The notes under the pieces are model-generated. The model did no database searches. It saw only the letters and a list, made by a program, of their open reading frames with translations, and was not told where the DNA came from. Source: an uncultured Eubacterium sp. (GTDB lineage: Bacteria > Bacillota > Clostridia > Lachnospirales > Lachnospiraceae). From it: 12,124 bases of DNA. Location of the stretch: the NCBI RefSeq assembly GCF_934295145.1, contig NZ_CAKRAS010000075.1:1-12124 (forward strand), written 5' to 3'. Below, one piece after another: positions 1-6,497 of the stretch. Made by a program: the position numbers and the translations under genes. Numbering within the stretch: position 1 is the stretch's first letter; every line of letters starts with the position of its first letter.

Positions 1-170
1 ACTCCAAGGCAAGGCGGTAGACTGATTTTCGTTATCGGAGCGAGCATAGCCCGACCGCGGGAGTGTGTCTGAGCCAATAGCTGCTTTTGCTGTTGGTGAG
101 TTCACGAAAGCGGTCGGAGATAAGCGGCGCAGCGCAGATAGAAAATCAGTCGTGCCGGCATTGGAGTTTT
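1..170. repeat. Long nested inverted-repeat element, possibly a structured RNA or MITE/REP-like repeat
   Basis: No gene is seen in this stretch, but it folds on itself. Five helices nest in order: 1-7 with 161-167 (7 bp), 21-30 with 141-150 (10 bp, perfect), 32-36 with 119-123 (5 bp), 51-58 with 110-117 (8 bp, perfect) and 74-81 with 89-96 (8 bp with one G-U), closing on a 7-nt loop. Four T's end the right arm at 167-170. The left arm begins at the first base of the window, so the element may extend beyond it. It begins about 24 bases past the spmB stop and could act as a 3' structure or terminator on the minus strand. No family was recognised; an interspersed repeat or a non-coding RNA are both possible. 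Strand is undetermined. Confidence 0.6.
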
Positions 171-193
171 CTTCCAGCTTCTTTTAAAACTAC

Positions 194-724
194 CTAAACA
201 AGAAAATTCACCAACATCACGCTGGCCATGATCCCCGCTACAGTCGCCACCAGCGCCCCAGCCAGTGTCCATCGTGTCTTTTTCACTTTAACCGTCATAA
301 AATAAATACTCATAGTATAAAATATCGTCTCACTACTACTCATCATGACCGATGCGATCCTTCCCAGTCTGGAATCCGTTCCAAACTGTTCATAAATATC
401 AAGCAGCAAGCCTGTGGCCGCCGAGGAAGAAAACATCCGCACCACCGCCAGCGGAACAAGCTGCGATGGAAATCCAATACGGTCTACGCAGTTTCCAAGT
501 GCTCCCGCCAGTGCATCAAGCAGTCCGGAAGCCCGCAGAATGCCCACTGCCACCATTAGTCCGGCAAGGGTAGGTAAAATATCTATCGCTGTTTTCAGGC
601 CGTCTTTTGCGCCTTTTACAAAGTCCTCATAAGCATTCCGCCGATTCAGAAGCCCTGCCATGAGGATTACTATAATAAAAAGCGGAATAATAAAATCTGA
701 CAGAAATAATAATACACGCTGCAT
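194..724 (-). CDS. spmB: Spore maturation protein B (SpmB)
   Basis: The product is a 176-residue integral membrane protein matching SpmB in length (about 178 in B. subtilis) and in character. It has a hydrophobic N-terminal segment (residues about 9-26), the family stretch around residues 40-65 with Asp48 and the Pro-Thr-Leu-Ala-Gly run, and two further hydrophobic segments at the C-terminus. In Bacillus, SpmA and SpmB act together in the developing spore and are needed for full dehydration of the spore core and heat resistance. Their molecular activity is unknown, although they carry the Gate (nucleoside-recognition-like) fold. The ATG lies 3 bases after the spmA stop, and an AGGGG-type ribosome binding site sits inside the end of spmA. 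The two genes are therefore one operon, probably translationally coupled. No simple terminator is visible; the repeat element at 1-170 follows. Confidence 0.93.
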   Translation of the reverse strand: MQRVLLFLSDFIIPLFIIVILMAGLLNRRNAYEDFVKGAKDGLKTAIDILPTLAGLMVAVGILRASGLLDALAGALGNCVDRIGFPSQLVPLAVVRMFSSSAATGLLLDIYEQFGTDSRLGRIASVMMSSSETIFYTMSIYFMTVKVKKTRWTLAGALVATVAGIMASVMLVNFLV

Positions 725-727
725 AAT

Positions 728-1405
728 TCAATATCCCCTTTTTCGATCTACCACAGACATCATTTTTGCAAATATAATTCCCGCCAATGTGGAACATGCC
801 GTCGCCACGATCGCAGCGCCCACAATACCCGTTGGATCCGGTGAACCATACTGACTTCGATAAGCAATAACTGTCACCGGAATCAACTGCAGAGAAGAAA
901 TATTTAACACCAGAAAAGTACACATCTCCGTAGATGCCTCTTTTTCTTTCCGGGCAGATGTATGGTGAATCCGGTCGGAGCCGAAATCATATTTTTTCTG
1001 GTATGGCTGATGTACTGCCTGGATCAGTGTCCGTTCTTTTTCCAATACATCCAGATCTTCCATGGCCTGCAGCCCTGCCGGAGTTGCAGCCCAGCCCAGA
1101 CCGAAAAAATTAGCAATGCAGTTTGCCGCAATGGATTTACAGGCAGGGTGTTCCCTTGGCACACGAGGAAAAAGAAAATGGAGCAGTGGATAAATGCGAT
1201 CTGCCGCCCGCTGCATCATACCGGCACTTTCTGCGATTCTCATCAATCCTACCCAGAACGCCAACACGCCTGCCATAGTGATACACAACGTCACCGCCTG
1301 CTGCGCCGAATCTAGCGCTGCATCTGTCACCGCCTGCAGATTCCCTGCAAAAGCCGCATATACAATTCCCGCCATAATCATAAAAATCCACAAAAAATTC
1401 AGCAT
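728..1405 (-). CDS. spmA: Spore maturation protein A (SpmA), with an enlarged cytoplasmic loop
   Basis: The 225-residue membrane protein matches SpmA, the partner of SpmB in spore-core dehydration. Recognisable parts are the N-terminal segment MLNFLWIFMIMAGIVYAA, the FWVGLMRIAESAG block (residues about 50-62), the Asn-Ala-Asn/Phe-Gly-Leu-Gly...Ala-Thr-Pro block (about 95-112), and the C-terminal IPVTVIA...GIVGA membrane region. The family is usually near 196 residues. The extra length is one insertion of about 29 charged residues (roughly 125-160) between the conserved AMED block and the next membrane segment. The start is supported by a GAGGGAG ribosome binding site 10-11 bases upstream. A sigma-E-like promoter lies just upstream, and the start codon falls inside an inverted repeat (listed separately). 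Function is assigned by family; the role of the insertion is unknown. Confidence 0.93.
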   Translation of the reverse strand: MLNFLWIFMIMAGIVYAAFAGNLQAVTDAALDSAQQAVTLCITMAGVLAFWVGLMRIAESAGMMQRAADRIYPLLHFLFPRVPREHPACKSIAANCIANFFGLGWAATPAGLQAMEDLDVLEKERTLIQAVHQPYQKKYDFGSDRIHHTSARKEKEASTEMCTFLVLNISSLQLIPVTVIAYRSQYGSPDPTGIVGAAIVATACSTLAGIIFAKMMSVVDRKRGY

Positions 1406-1449
1406 AAGCTGTCTGCTCCCTCGGGGCTTTCTAACAACTTATGCTGAAT
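1397..1449 (-). promoter_or_regulatory. Perfect 12-bp inverted repeat that pairs with the spmA start codon
   Basis: Bases 1438-1449 and 1397-1408 are exact 12-base inverted repeats (ATTCAGCATAAG / CTTATGCTGAAT on the minus strand) separated by 29 bases. The downstream arm contains the spmA ATG (1405-1403), and the ribosome binding site GAGGGAG lies in the loop. In RNA reading through from the upstream regulator gene, this hairpin would hide the start codon. RNA started at the sigma-E-like promoter would lack the upstream arm, because that arm overlaps the -10 box. The repeat is seen directly; the regulatory reading is inferred. Confidence 0.55.
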
Positions 1450-1464
1450 AATAAGTCAATATTC
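1436..1464 (-). promoter_or_regulatory. Candidate sigma-E (mother-cell sporulation) promoter of spmAB
   Basis: On the minus strand, GAATATT (1464-1458) fits the sigma-E -35 consensus KMATATT exactly. Fourteen bases later CATAAGTT (1443-1436) matches six of eight positions of the -10 consensus CATACAHT. The spacing is within the known 14-15 bases. Transcription would begin near 1428-1431, giving a short leader that still carries the GAGGGAG site. Control by sigma-E agrees with the known sigma-E control of B. subtilis dacB-spmA-spmB. A housekeeping -35-like TTGACT overlaps it but lacks a good -10. Confidence 0.6.
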
Positions 1465-1468
1465 TTTT

Positions 1469-1909
1469 TTATTTCCCATACGTACGGAAAAATGTACTCA
1501 GGTTTGTCAGCGCCTTTACAAGCACCTTGGTCTGTTCCTTATCCAGGCCGTTCAGGGTTGCTTTGATCATTTCATCATGGAAGTTTGCATGATGATGGTA
1601 CGCTTTCACGCCTTTGTCCGTCAGAGAGATCAGAACCACACGGCGGTCTTTTTCACTTCTGACACGTTTTACGTAGGCTTTTTTTACAAGGTTATTGATG
1701 GCAATAGTCAGCGTTCCCACAGTAACAGACAAATCCTTTGCAACTGAAGACATACTCCGCGGCTCATCCAGTCCGATAGCCTCGATGATATGCATATCGT
1801 TATTGGAAATGTCCTTGAACTCCTCTGTAATGATCGCTTTTTCCTCTATATTCATGATTTCGTTAAACAATTTGACCAGCAGGTCATGAAGCGTATCGTA
1901 TCCTTCCAA
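1469..1909 (-). CDS. MarR-family transcriptional regulator, FabT-like
   Basis: The 146-residue protein has the MarR winged-helix layout: an N-terminal dimerisation helix, the helix-turn-helix around residues 50-75 (SSVAKDLSVTVGTLTIAINN), and the wing with Arg-Ser-Glu-Lys-Asp-Arg-Arg-Val-Val (about 83-92). The segments FKDISNNDMHIIEAIG, VTVGTLT and RSE-DRRVV closely resemble streptococcal FabT. FabT represses fatty-acid synthesis genes and uses acyl-ACP as co-repressor. FabT function here is an inference from similarity, and no fab genes lie in the window. The start is a TTG chosen because a perfect AGGAGG sits 6 bases upstream. Its promoter carries palindromic boxes suggesting self-regulation. 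The spmA start lies 63 bases downstream with no clear terminator between, so read-through into spmAB is possible. Confidence 0.85.
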   Translation of the reverse strand: MEGYDTLHDLLVKLFNEIMNIEEKAIITEEFKDISNNDMHIIEAIGLDEPRSMSSVAKDLSVTVGTLTIAINNLVKKAYVKRVRSEKDRRVVLISLTDKGVKAYHHHANFHDEMIKATLNGLDKEQTKVLVKALTNLSTFFRTYGK

Positions 1910-1915
1910 TGCGTT

Positions 1916-1921
1916 CCTCCT
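1916..1921 (-). promoter_or_regulatory. Ribosome binding site fixing a UUG start
   Basis: The minus strand reads AGGAGG followed by six bases (AACGCA) and TTG at 1909-1907. No in-frame ATG is equally well placed, so the regulator gene most probably starts at UUG. Such starts usually lower translation. Confidence 0.8.
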
Positions 1922-1963
1922 GACATAACTATAAACAAGTTCCTTTGAATCTTACATTTTTAT

Positions 1964-2002
1964 ATTTTGTATATCAAATATTTTGGTTGGTTGACAAATC
2001 AA
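1964..2002 (-). promoter_or_regulatory. Promoter with FabT/MarR-like operator boxes upstream of the regulator gene
   Basis: On the minus strand TTGTCA (1997-1992) is followed after 18 bases by TATACA (1973-1968), a plausible housekeeping promoter. The -10 region lies inside an imperfect palindrome, ATTTGATATACAAAAT (1979-1964; 12 of 16 positions symmetric), which resembles the TTTGA-spacer-TCAAA type of FabT site. A second box with TTGA-CAAA-TCAA symmetry (1991-2002) overlaps the -35. Binding at these positions would block the promoter, which points to autorepression. The sequence boxes are seen directly; the binding protein is inferred. Confidence 0.5.
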
Positions 2003-2175
2003 TTATACACAATCTGAATACACACCGCAAGGGACAAATCCACAGAATTCCTATTACCAAATGCATAACATGTCTCTGCTCTTCCGGCTTTTACTATGAA
2101 GTTTCACATATATAGACATAATACACTATCTTTATTAATAAATCTGTGAGACGTGCATACCTATATAATAATTCT
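1998..2175. other. AT-rich intergenic region between the divergent regulator and DUF885 genes
   Basis: The gap separates the minus-strand regulator from the plus-strand DUF885 gene. Apart from the regulator promoter and operator boxes at its left end, no gene or RNA is seen. The plus strand has a TATAAT at 2164-2169 without a convincing -35, just 6 bases before an ATG at 2176. No purine-rich ribosome binding site precedes any of the possible DUF885 starts. Confidence 0.5.
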
Positions 2176-4056
2176 ATGTATAAATATCCGGTACCAGCTA
2201 TGCGACACTGCTACTTTCATTTTCACCGCAAAATTCGTTTTTCCCTCTGTCTTGCGCTCTTTCTCATCGGACTTGGCATTTTCTGCGCTGCTGTCTGCAA
2301 CTGTGCGGATTCCGACACCTGGATTGCGCAGTTTCTAACCGAAGATCAACAGACATCTCCAGATGCTGTACACAACTCTGATTCTGCGATCGGGCAAACA
2401 TCCATCACCGATGCCGATACCGCTTTTGATGCCTTTCTCTCGAAACTTTTTCGTCAGGAAGCGTCTGCAAATCTGTTGAACCTGCACTACACACTGGAAA
2501 ATCCATCCGCATATGGTATCACGGAATATCAGGCTTCTCTCGGTTCTTACACTTCAGACTCCCCGAAAAAAGCTGCTGCCTTCGCAGAAAATATTCTCAC
2601 CACGCTGCTGCAATTTGATTCCGAAAATCTTTCCTCAGAAAACCAACTGACGTTGGATATCCTCAATGACCACCTGACTCAAGCCAAAGCCGGTGCAGAT
2701 TTCTACTGTTATGACGAGCCCCTGACGCCGACCACAGGTCTGCAATCTCAGATTCCGATCCTGCTGGCAGAATACACCTTTCACAATCAGCAGGATATTT
2801 CTGATTATCTGGAATTGCTGACCGATATTCCACGCTATTTTTCTCAGATCTGCGCTTATGAGGAGGAAAAAGCTGCTGCCGGACGTTTTATGCCCTCTTA
2901 CACAGCCCGGACCATTGTCGATCAGTGTCATGATTTTACATCCAATCCGAAGCAGCATTATTTGGTAACAACATTTAATCAGAAATCTGCTGCTTTGACG
3001 GATTTGTCAAAAAACGAACAACTTGCTTATCAGGAGCAGAATCAGGCCATTCTGGAACAGGAAGTGTTTCCGGCCTTTAACCTGCTGACTGACACCTTGG
3101 AAAAACTTTCCGATCGTACCATCAACGAAGCCGGGCTCTGCCATTTCCCGGAAGGCACAAAATATTATGAATATCTGGTCCAGGATTGCACCGGAAGCAG
3201 CGACAGCATAGATTCACTGAAAAAGCGTACCGCAAACCAGCGCAAAGAAGATCTCCTTCTTATCTCGCAACTGTTGGAGCAGAATCCTGATCTACCCGCT
3301 GAATCAGAAAACTGCGCCATTGCACCGCAGTCTCCAGAAGAAATGCTTGCCACCCTGCGGGATGCTATTTCAGAAGAATTTCCGGTATTTCCTGAATGTA
3401 ACGTAACTGTCAAATATGTAAATGAAGCCATGGAAGACTATCTCTCACCTGCCTTTTACCTGACCTCTCCACTGGATCATCTGACAGAAAATGCGATTTA
3501 TATCAATCAGAAAAATGGGTATGAAGGGCTTCGGCTTTTTACCACGCTGGCGCACGAAGGATTTCCGGGACATTTGTACCAGAATGTATATTTTCACTCT
3601 GTTTGTGATCTGCCAATCCGCTCGCTGCTTAGCTATCCGGGGTACACTGAGGGCTGGGCGACCTTTGTAGAACTGCATTCCTATACTTACAGCGGTCTCT
3701 CTGCAGATGCTGCCAGACTCTGTGCCGCAAATCAGGCGGCGATTCTGAGTCTATATGCCACCGCGGATATAGGGATTCATTATGATGGCTGGACATTAGA
3801 CGATACGGCAACGTTCTTTTCCACGTATGGATTCACAGACGAAGAAGTGCTGCGGGATATTTTTGAATTGATCGTTGGCGAACCGGCCAATTATCTGAAA
3901 TATTATATCGGTTATCTGGAATTTCATGATCTGCAGGAAGATATGAAAAAGCAAAATCCGGATACTTATACGGATTCTGCCTTTTACGAAAAAGTGCTTG
4001 AAATTGGACCGGCGCCATTTAAAATTCTTCGGGCATATGTACTTGGAAATCGGTAA
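2176..4056 (+). CDS. DUF885-family protein, membrane-anchored/secreted, metallopeptidase-like
   Basis: The protein (626 residues from this ATG) belongs to the DUF885 family (Pfam PF05960). Its signature is HEGFPGH (residues 460-466 counted from this start) followed by the GYTEGWATFVE segment with Glu492. This His-Glu...His plus downstream Glu pattern suggests a zinc-dependent peptidase-like active site, but substrates are unknown. A basic N-terminus (RHCYFHFHRKIR) followed by one hydrophobic stretch indicates a signal peptide or anchor, so the main body is probably outside the cell. No canonical lipobox is present (AAVC). The start is uncertain: GTG 2146, ATG 2176 and ATG 2200 are all in frame, and none has a visible ribosome binding site. 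ATG 2200 gives the most compact signal peptide. The gene stands alone on the plus strand and converges with the MATE gene. Confidence 0.85.
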   Translation: MYKYPVPAMRHCYFHFHRKIRFSLCLALFLIGLGIFCAAVCNCADSDTWIAQFLTEDQQTSPDAVHNSDSAIGQTSITDADTAFDAFLSKLFRQEASANLLNLHYTLENPSAYGITEYQASLGSYTSDSPKKAAAFAENILTTLLQFDSENLSSENQLTLDILNDHLTQAKAGADFYCYDEPLTPTTGLQSQIPILLAEYTFHNQQDISDYLELLTDIPRYFSQICAYEEEKAAAGRFMPSYTARTIVDQCHDFTSNPKQHYLVTTFNQKSAALTDLSKNEQLAYQEQNQAILEQEVFPAFNLLTDTLEKLSDRTINEAGLCHFPEGTKYYEYLVQDCTGSSDSIDSLKKRTANQRKEDLLLISQLLEQNPDLPAESENCAIAPQSPEEMLATLRDAISEEFPVFPECNVTVKYVNEAMEDYLSPAFYLTSPLDHLTENAIYINQKNGYEGLRLFTTLAHEGFPGHLYQNVYFHSVCDLPIRSLLSYPGYTEGWATFVELHSYTYSGLSADAARLCAANQAAILSLYATADIGIHYDGWTLDDTATFFSTYGFTDEEVLRDIFELIVGEPANYLKYYIGYLEFHDLQEDMKKQNPDTYTDSAFYEKVLEIGPAPFKILRAYVLGNR

Positions 4057-4146
4057 CTTTATATAAAGTGAAAACGGAATCAGGGAATTTTTTCCTAGCA
4101 GGCGATTGTTAGCCGCTGGGACAAAATTCCCTGATTCCGCTTCACT
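4057..4146 (-). terminator. Very long hairpin between convergent genes, possible terminator of the MATE gene
   Basis: Bases 4075-4091 and 4123-4139 are a perfect 17-bp inverted repeat (CGGAATCAGGGAATTTT and its complement). After a small bulge it is extended by six more pairs (4067-4072 with 4141-4146). The 31-base interior folds again: CCTAGC-A-GGC (4094-4103) with GCCGCTGGG (4112-4120). On the minus strand the stem is followed directly by TTTTCACTTTATAT, which could terminate transcription from the MATE gene. On the plus strand no T-run follows directly. A 12-bp palindrome CTTTATATAAAG (4057-4068) adjoins it. It is longer than ordinary rho-independent terminators, so an inserted repeat element is an alternative. 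Confidence 0.6.
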
Positions 4147-4186
4147 AAAGTTCCGTTATCTCATATTTTTAATTCTGAACGGCACG

Positions 4187-5557
4187 TCACCCATTTTGCA
4201 CCGGCACCGTTTTGGCCGCTTCCGCCTGCCGTTTTTCCAAACGTTTCATAATCGAAAGAAACACCGGCATTACCACCGCCGTCGCTGCGATCCATGCAGT
4301 CTGATCCGTAAAGCATACTGCCGTATATCCAAATTTCGGAATGACAAATACTGCCATCAAACCTCTGGCGACCAATTCGCTCAAACCTGCAAACATGGCA
4401 ATTGCACTGTAACCAAGTCCCTGAATCGTCAGTCGTGTACAGTTTAAGAATGCCAGGAAGAAATAGAAGAATCCTGCACATGTCAAAAGCTGCTGCGCAT
4501 AGCCAAGCACCTCTGTTTCACTGCCAGACACAAAAATCAGAGCAATCTTGGAACCTGCAAAAATGAGTACGATTCCAATGGCAATACTGTAAATCACAGA
4601 AATGATAATTCCGGATTTCAGTCCCTCCCGAATTCGTTTCAGATTGCCGGCACCAAGATTCTGGCTGCCAAAAGTTGCACTTGCTGTGGCGAATCCGTCA
4701 TACGGACACATTGCCAGCTGTTTTACCTTTGTAGCTGCCGCAAATGCAGATACATACACTGCATCCAGCGCATTTACTGCGCTCTGGAGCAGAATACTTC
4801 CGATTGCGGTGATAGAGAACTGCAGTCCCATCGGTACTGCCATGGTAAACAATGTCTTTATGTAATGAAAATCTAACTTTCTCTCCTGATGCTCTGTTTT
4901 CAAAATATCATATTTTTTCTTCATGTATACAAAGCATAGCGCTCCGGAAATTGCCTGGGACAAAATTGTTGCCCATCCTGCTCCGGCAGTTCCCAATTTA
5001 AATCCAATAATAAACAGCATGTCCAAAAAAATATTCATCACTGCAGACATGACCAGAAAATAAAACGGCGTTTTGGAATCACCCAGCGACCGGATAATTC
5101 CAGCCACTACATTATATAAAAATGTAAATGGGATTCCCAGGAAAATGACAAACAGGTAATCATATGCGCCCTGATAAAACTGATCCGGTGTCTTCATCCA
5201 GGTCAGAATAGAACCACACAGCACACAGGTTATGATTGTCATGATCACAGCAAGGAAAATTGCCAGATATGCCGCATTCATCACAAATTTACGCATTTCA
5301 CTGTAACTTTTTGCACCAAATTTCTGCGCCACGGGTACAGCCAGTCCCGTACAGGTTCCAAGGCAGAAACCAATGATCAAAAATGTAATAGATGTCGTGG
5401 AACTTACGCTGGTCAGGGCACCCAGCCCCAGATAACGACCTACGATTACAGTATCTACCATGTTATACATCTGCTGAAACAGATTTCCCAGTACCAGCGG
5501 TATGGAAAACTGCCAGATCAACTTCATTGGACTTCCAACCGTTAAATCTTTTGTCAT
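4187..5557 (-). CDS. MATE family efflux transporter
   Basis: The 456-residue protein has the length and layout of multidrug and toxic compound extrusion (MATE) carriers: about 12 membrane segments in two homologous halves. Typical parts are PLVLGNLFQQMYNMVDTVIVGRYLG near the start (about 20-44), the GLAVPVAQKFGA loop (about 71-82), and the second-half counterpart VPMGLQFSITAIGSILLQSAVNALD (about 241-265). MATE proteins export cationic drugs or metabolites in exchange for Na+ or H+. The substrate cannot be told here, and flippase-like roles occur in the wider MOP superfamily. A GAAGGGAG ribosome binding site precedes the ATG. The gene starts 19 bases after the rsmI stop, so it is probably the last gene of that operon. 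The long hairpin at 4057-4146 follows it. Confidence 0.93.
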   Translation of the reverse strand: MTKDLTVGSPMKLIWQFSIPLVLGNLFQQMYNMVDTVIVGRYLGLGALTSVSSTTSITFLIIGFCLGTCTGLAVPVAQKFGAKSYSEMRKFVMNAAYLAIFLAVIMTIITCVLCGSILTWMKTPDQFYQGAYDYLFVIFLGIPFTFLYNVVAGIIRSLGDSKTPFYFLVMSAVMNIFLDMLFIIGFKLGTAGAGWATILSQAISGALCFVYMKKKYDILKTEHQERKLDFHYIKTLFTMAVPMGLQFSITAIGSILLQSAVNALDAVYVSAFAAATKVKQLAMCPYDGFATASATFGSQNLGAGNLKRIREGLKSGIIISVIYSIAIGIVLIFAGSKIALIFVSGSETEVLGYAQQLLTCAGFFYFFLAFLNCTRLTIQGLGYSAIAMFAGLSELVARGLMAVFVIPKFGYTAVCFTDQTAWIAATAVVMPVFLSIMKRLEKRQAEAAKTVPVQNG

Positions 5558-5576
5558 AACTACTCCCTTCCTCAGA

Positions 5577-6428
5577 TTACTCGTTTTCTGTGTTTAACAA
5601 CATCTGATAAATTTCGCGTTTTCCTACACCACGGTCTTTTGCCACCTGTTTCATGGCGCTTTTTCGATCCATACCTGTGCTTAAATATCGCTCCATATGT
5701 TCTTCTACGGAAATTGCTTCCCAGGACTGCTGCTGCTCCTGCACCAGTTCTTCCCGGCTTCTGCCCTCGATGACTAACACACACTCTCCGCGAACGCCCT
5801 GCTCTTCATAATAACTGATTGCCTCAGAAAATGTAGTCTGGAATGCGGTTTCAAATTTCTTTGTCAGCTCCCGGCAAACCGTCAGTCTGCGGTCACCTAA
5901 TGCATTCTTCAGTTCTTTTAACGTTCCAATCAGATGATGCGGCGCCTCATACACGATCAGTGTTCTTGTGTCATTTTTCAGTTCTTCCAACACGGCTGCA
6001 CGCTCTTTTTTCTCCTTTGGTAAAAATGCCTCGAAGGAAAAACGACGTGTCGGCAGCCCGGACAGCGTCAAGGCCGTAATGCAGGCTGCTGCACCCGGAA
6101 GGGAAGTCACTTCAATGCCCTGCTCATAGCAGATACGCACCAGATCCTCGCCTGGATCGGAAATACCCGGTGTACCCGCATCGGTGATCAGCGCGATATT
6201 TGTTCCCTGCTGCATTTTTTCTACCAGCTGATATGCTTTATCCACTTTGTTGTACTCATGGTAGCTGGTCAGCGGTGTTTTGATATCAAAATGATTCAGT
6301 AAATGAATGGAATTTCTGGTATCCTCCGCCGCAATTAAATCTACTTCTTTTAATGTACGCAGTACACGGAGCGTAATATCCTCCAGATTTCCAATCGGAG
6401 TCGCACATAAATACAATTTTCCTGCCAT
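5577..6428 (-). CDS. rsmI: 16S rRNA (cytidine(1402)-2'-O)-methyltransferase RsmI
   Basis: RsmI transfers a methyl group from S-adenosylmethionine to the ribose of C1402 in the decoding centre of 16S rRNA. The 283-residue protein has the full set of family motifs: LCATPIGNLEDITLR near residue 6, AAEDTRNS (about 34), SYHEYNK (about 55), ALITDAGTPGISDPGEDLV (about 78), a conserved SFEAFLPKEKKER, VYEAPHHL, and RGECVLVIEG. A C-terminal helical domain follows (about 240-283: MDRKSAMKQVAKDRGVGKREIY). It corresponds to B. subtilis YabC and sits in the matching gene order. The ATG is preceded by GAGGTG ten bases upstream and a closer AGGA. A 69-base gap separates it from the upstream yabB gene and holds a possible extra promoter. 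Confidence 0.96.
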   Translation of the reverse strand: MAGKLYLCATPIGNLEDITLRVLRTLKEVDLIAAEDTRNSIHLLNHFDIKTPLTSYHEYNKVDKAYQLVEKMQQGTNIALITDAGTPGISDPGEDLVRICYEQGIEVTSLPGAAACITALTLSGLPTRRFSFEAFLPKEKKERAAVLEELKNDTRTLIVYEAPHHLIGTLKELKNALGDRRLTVCRELTKKFETAFQTTFSEAISYYEEQGVRGECVLVIEGRSREELVQEQQQSWEAISVEEHMERYLSTGMDRKSAMKQVAKDRGVGKREIYQMLLNTENE

Positions 6429-6451
6429 ATTCCTATTTCACCTCACAGTCC

Positions 6452-6478
6452 GATATATGTTGTATTGCAATCTGTCAA
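6452..6478 (-). promoter_or_regulatory. Possible internal promoter for rsmI and the MATE gene
   Basis: On the minus strand a perfect TTGACA (6478-6473) is followed by TATATC (6457-6452) with a 15-base spacer, shorter than the ideal 17. It lies in the largest internal gap of this gene row. It could let rsmI and the MATE gene be expressed apart from the upstream genes. Confidence 0.4.
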
Positions 6479-6497
6479 GGATATACGATACATAAGC

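Noticed and set aside
627..923. A 98-codon minus-strand open frame overlapping the spmA/spmB junction
   Set aside because: It is out of frame with both genes, whose family matches are strong, and has no ribosome binding site.
1991..2019. TTGACA on the plus strand as a promoter for the DUF885 gene
   Set aside because: No acceptable -10 lies 16-18 bases downstream, and the motif is explained better by the minus-strand -35 and operator box.
2156..2163. CATACCTA as a possible sigma-E -10 box for the DUF885 gene
   Set aside because: No KMATATT-like -35 exists 14-15 bases upstream (the place reads TTAATAA), so the match is probably chance.
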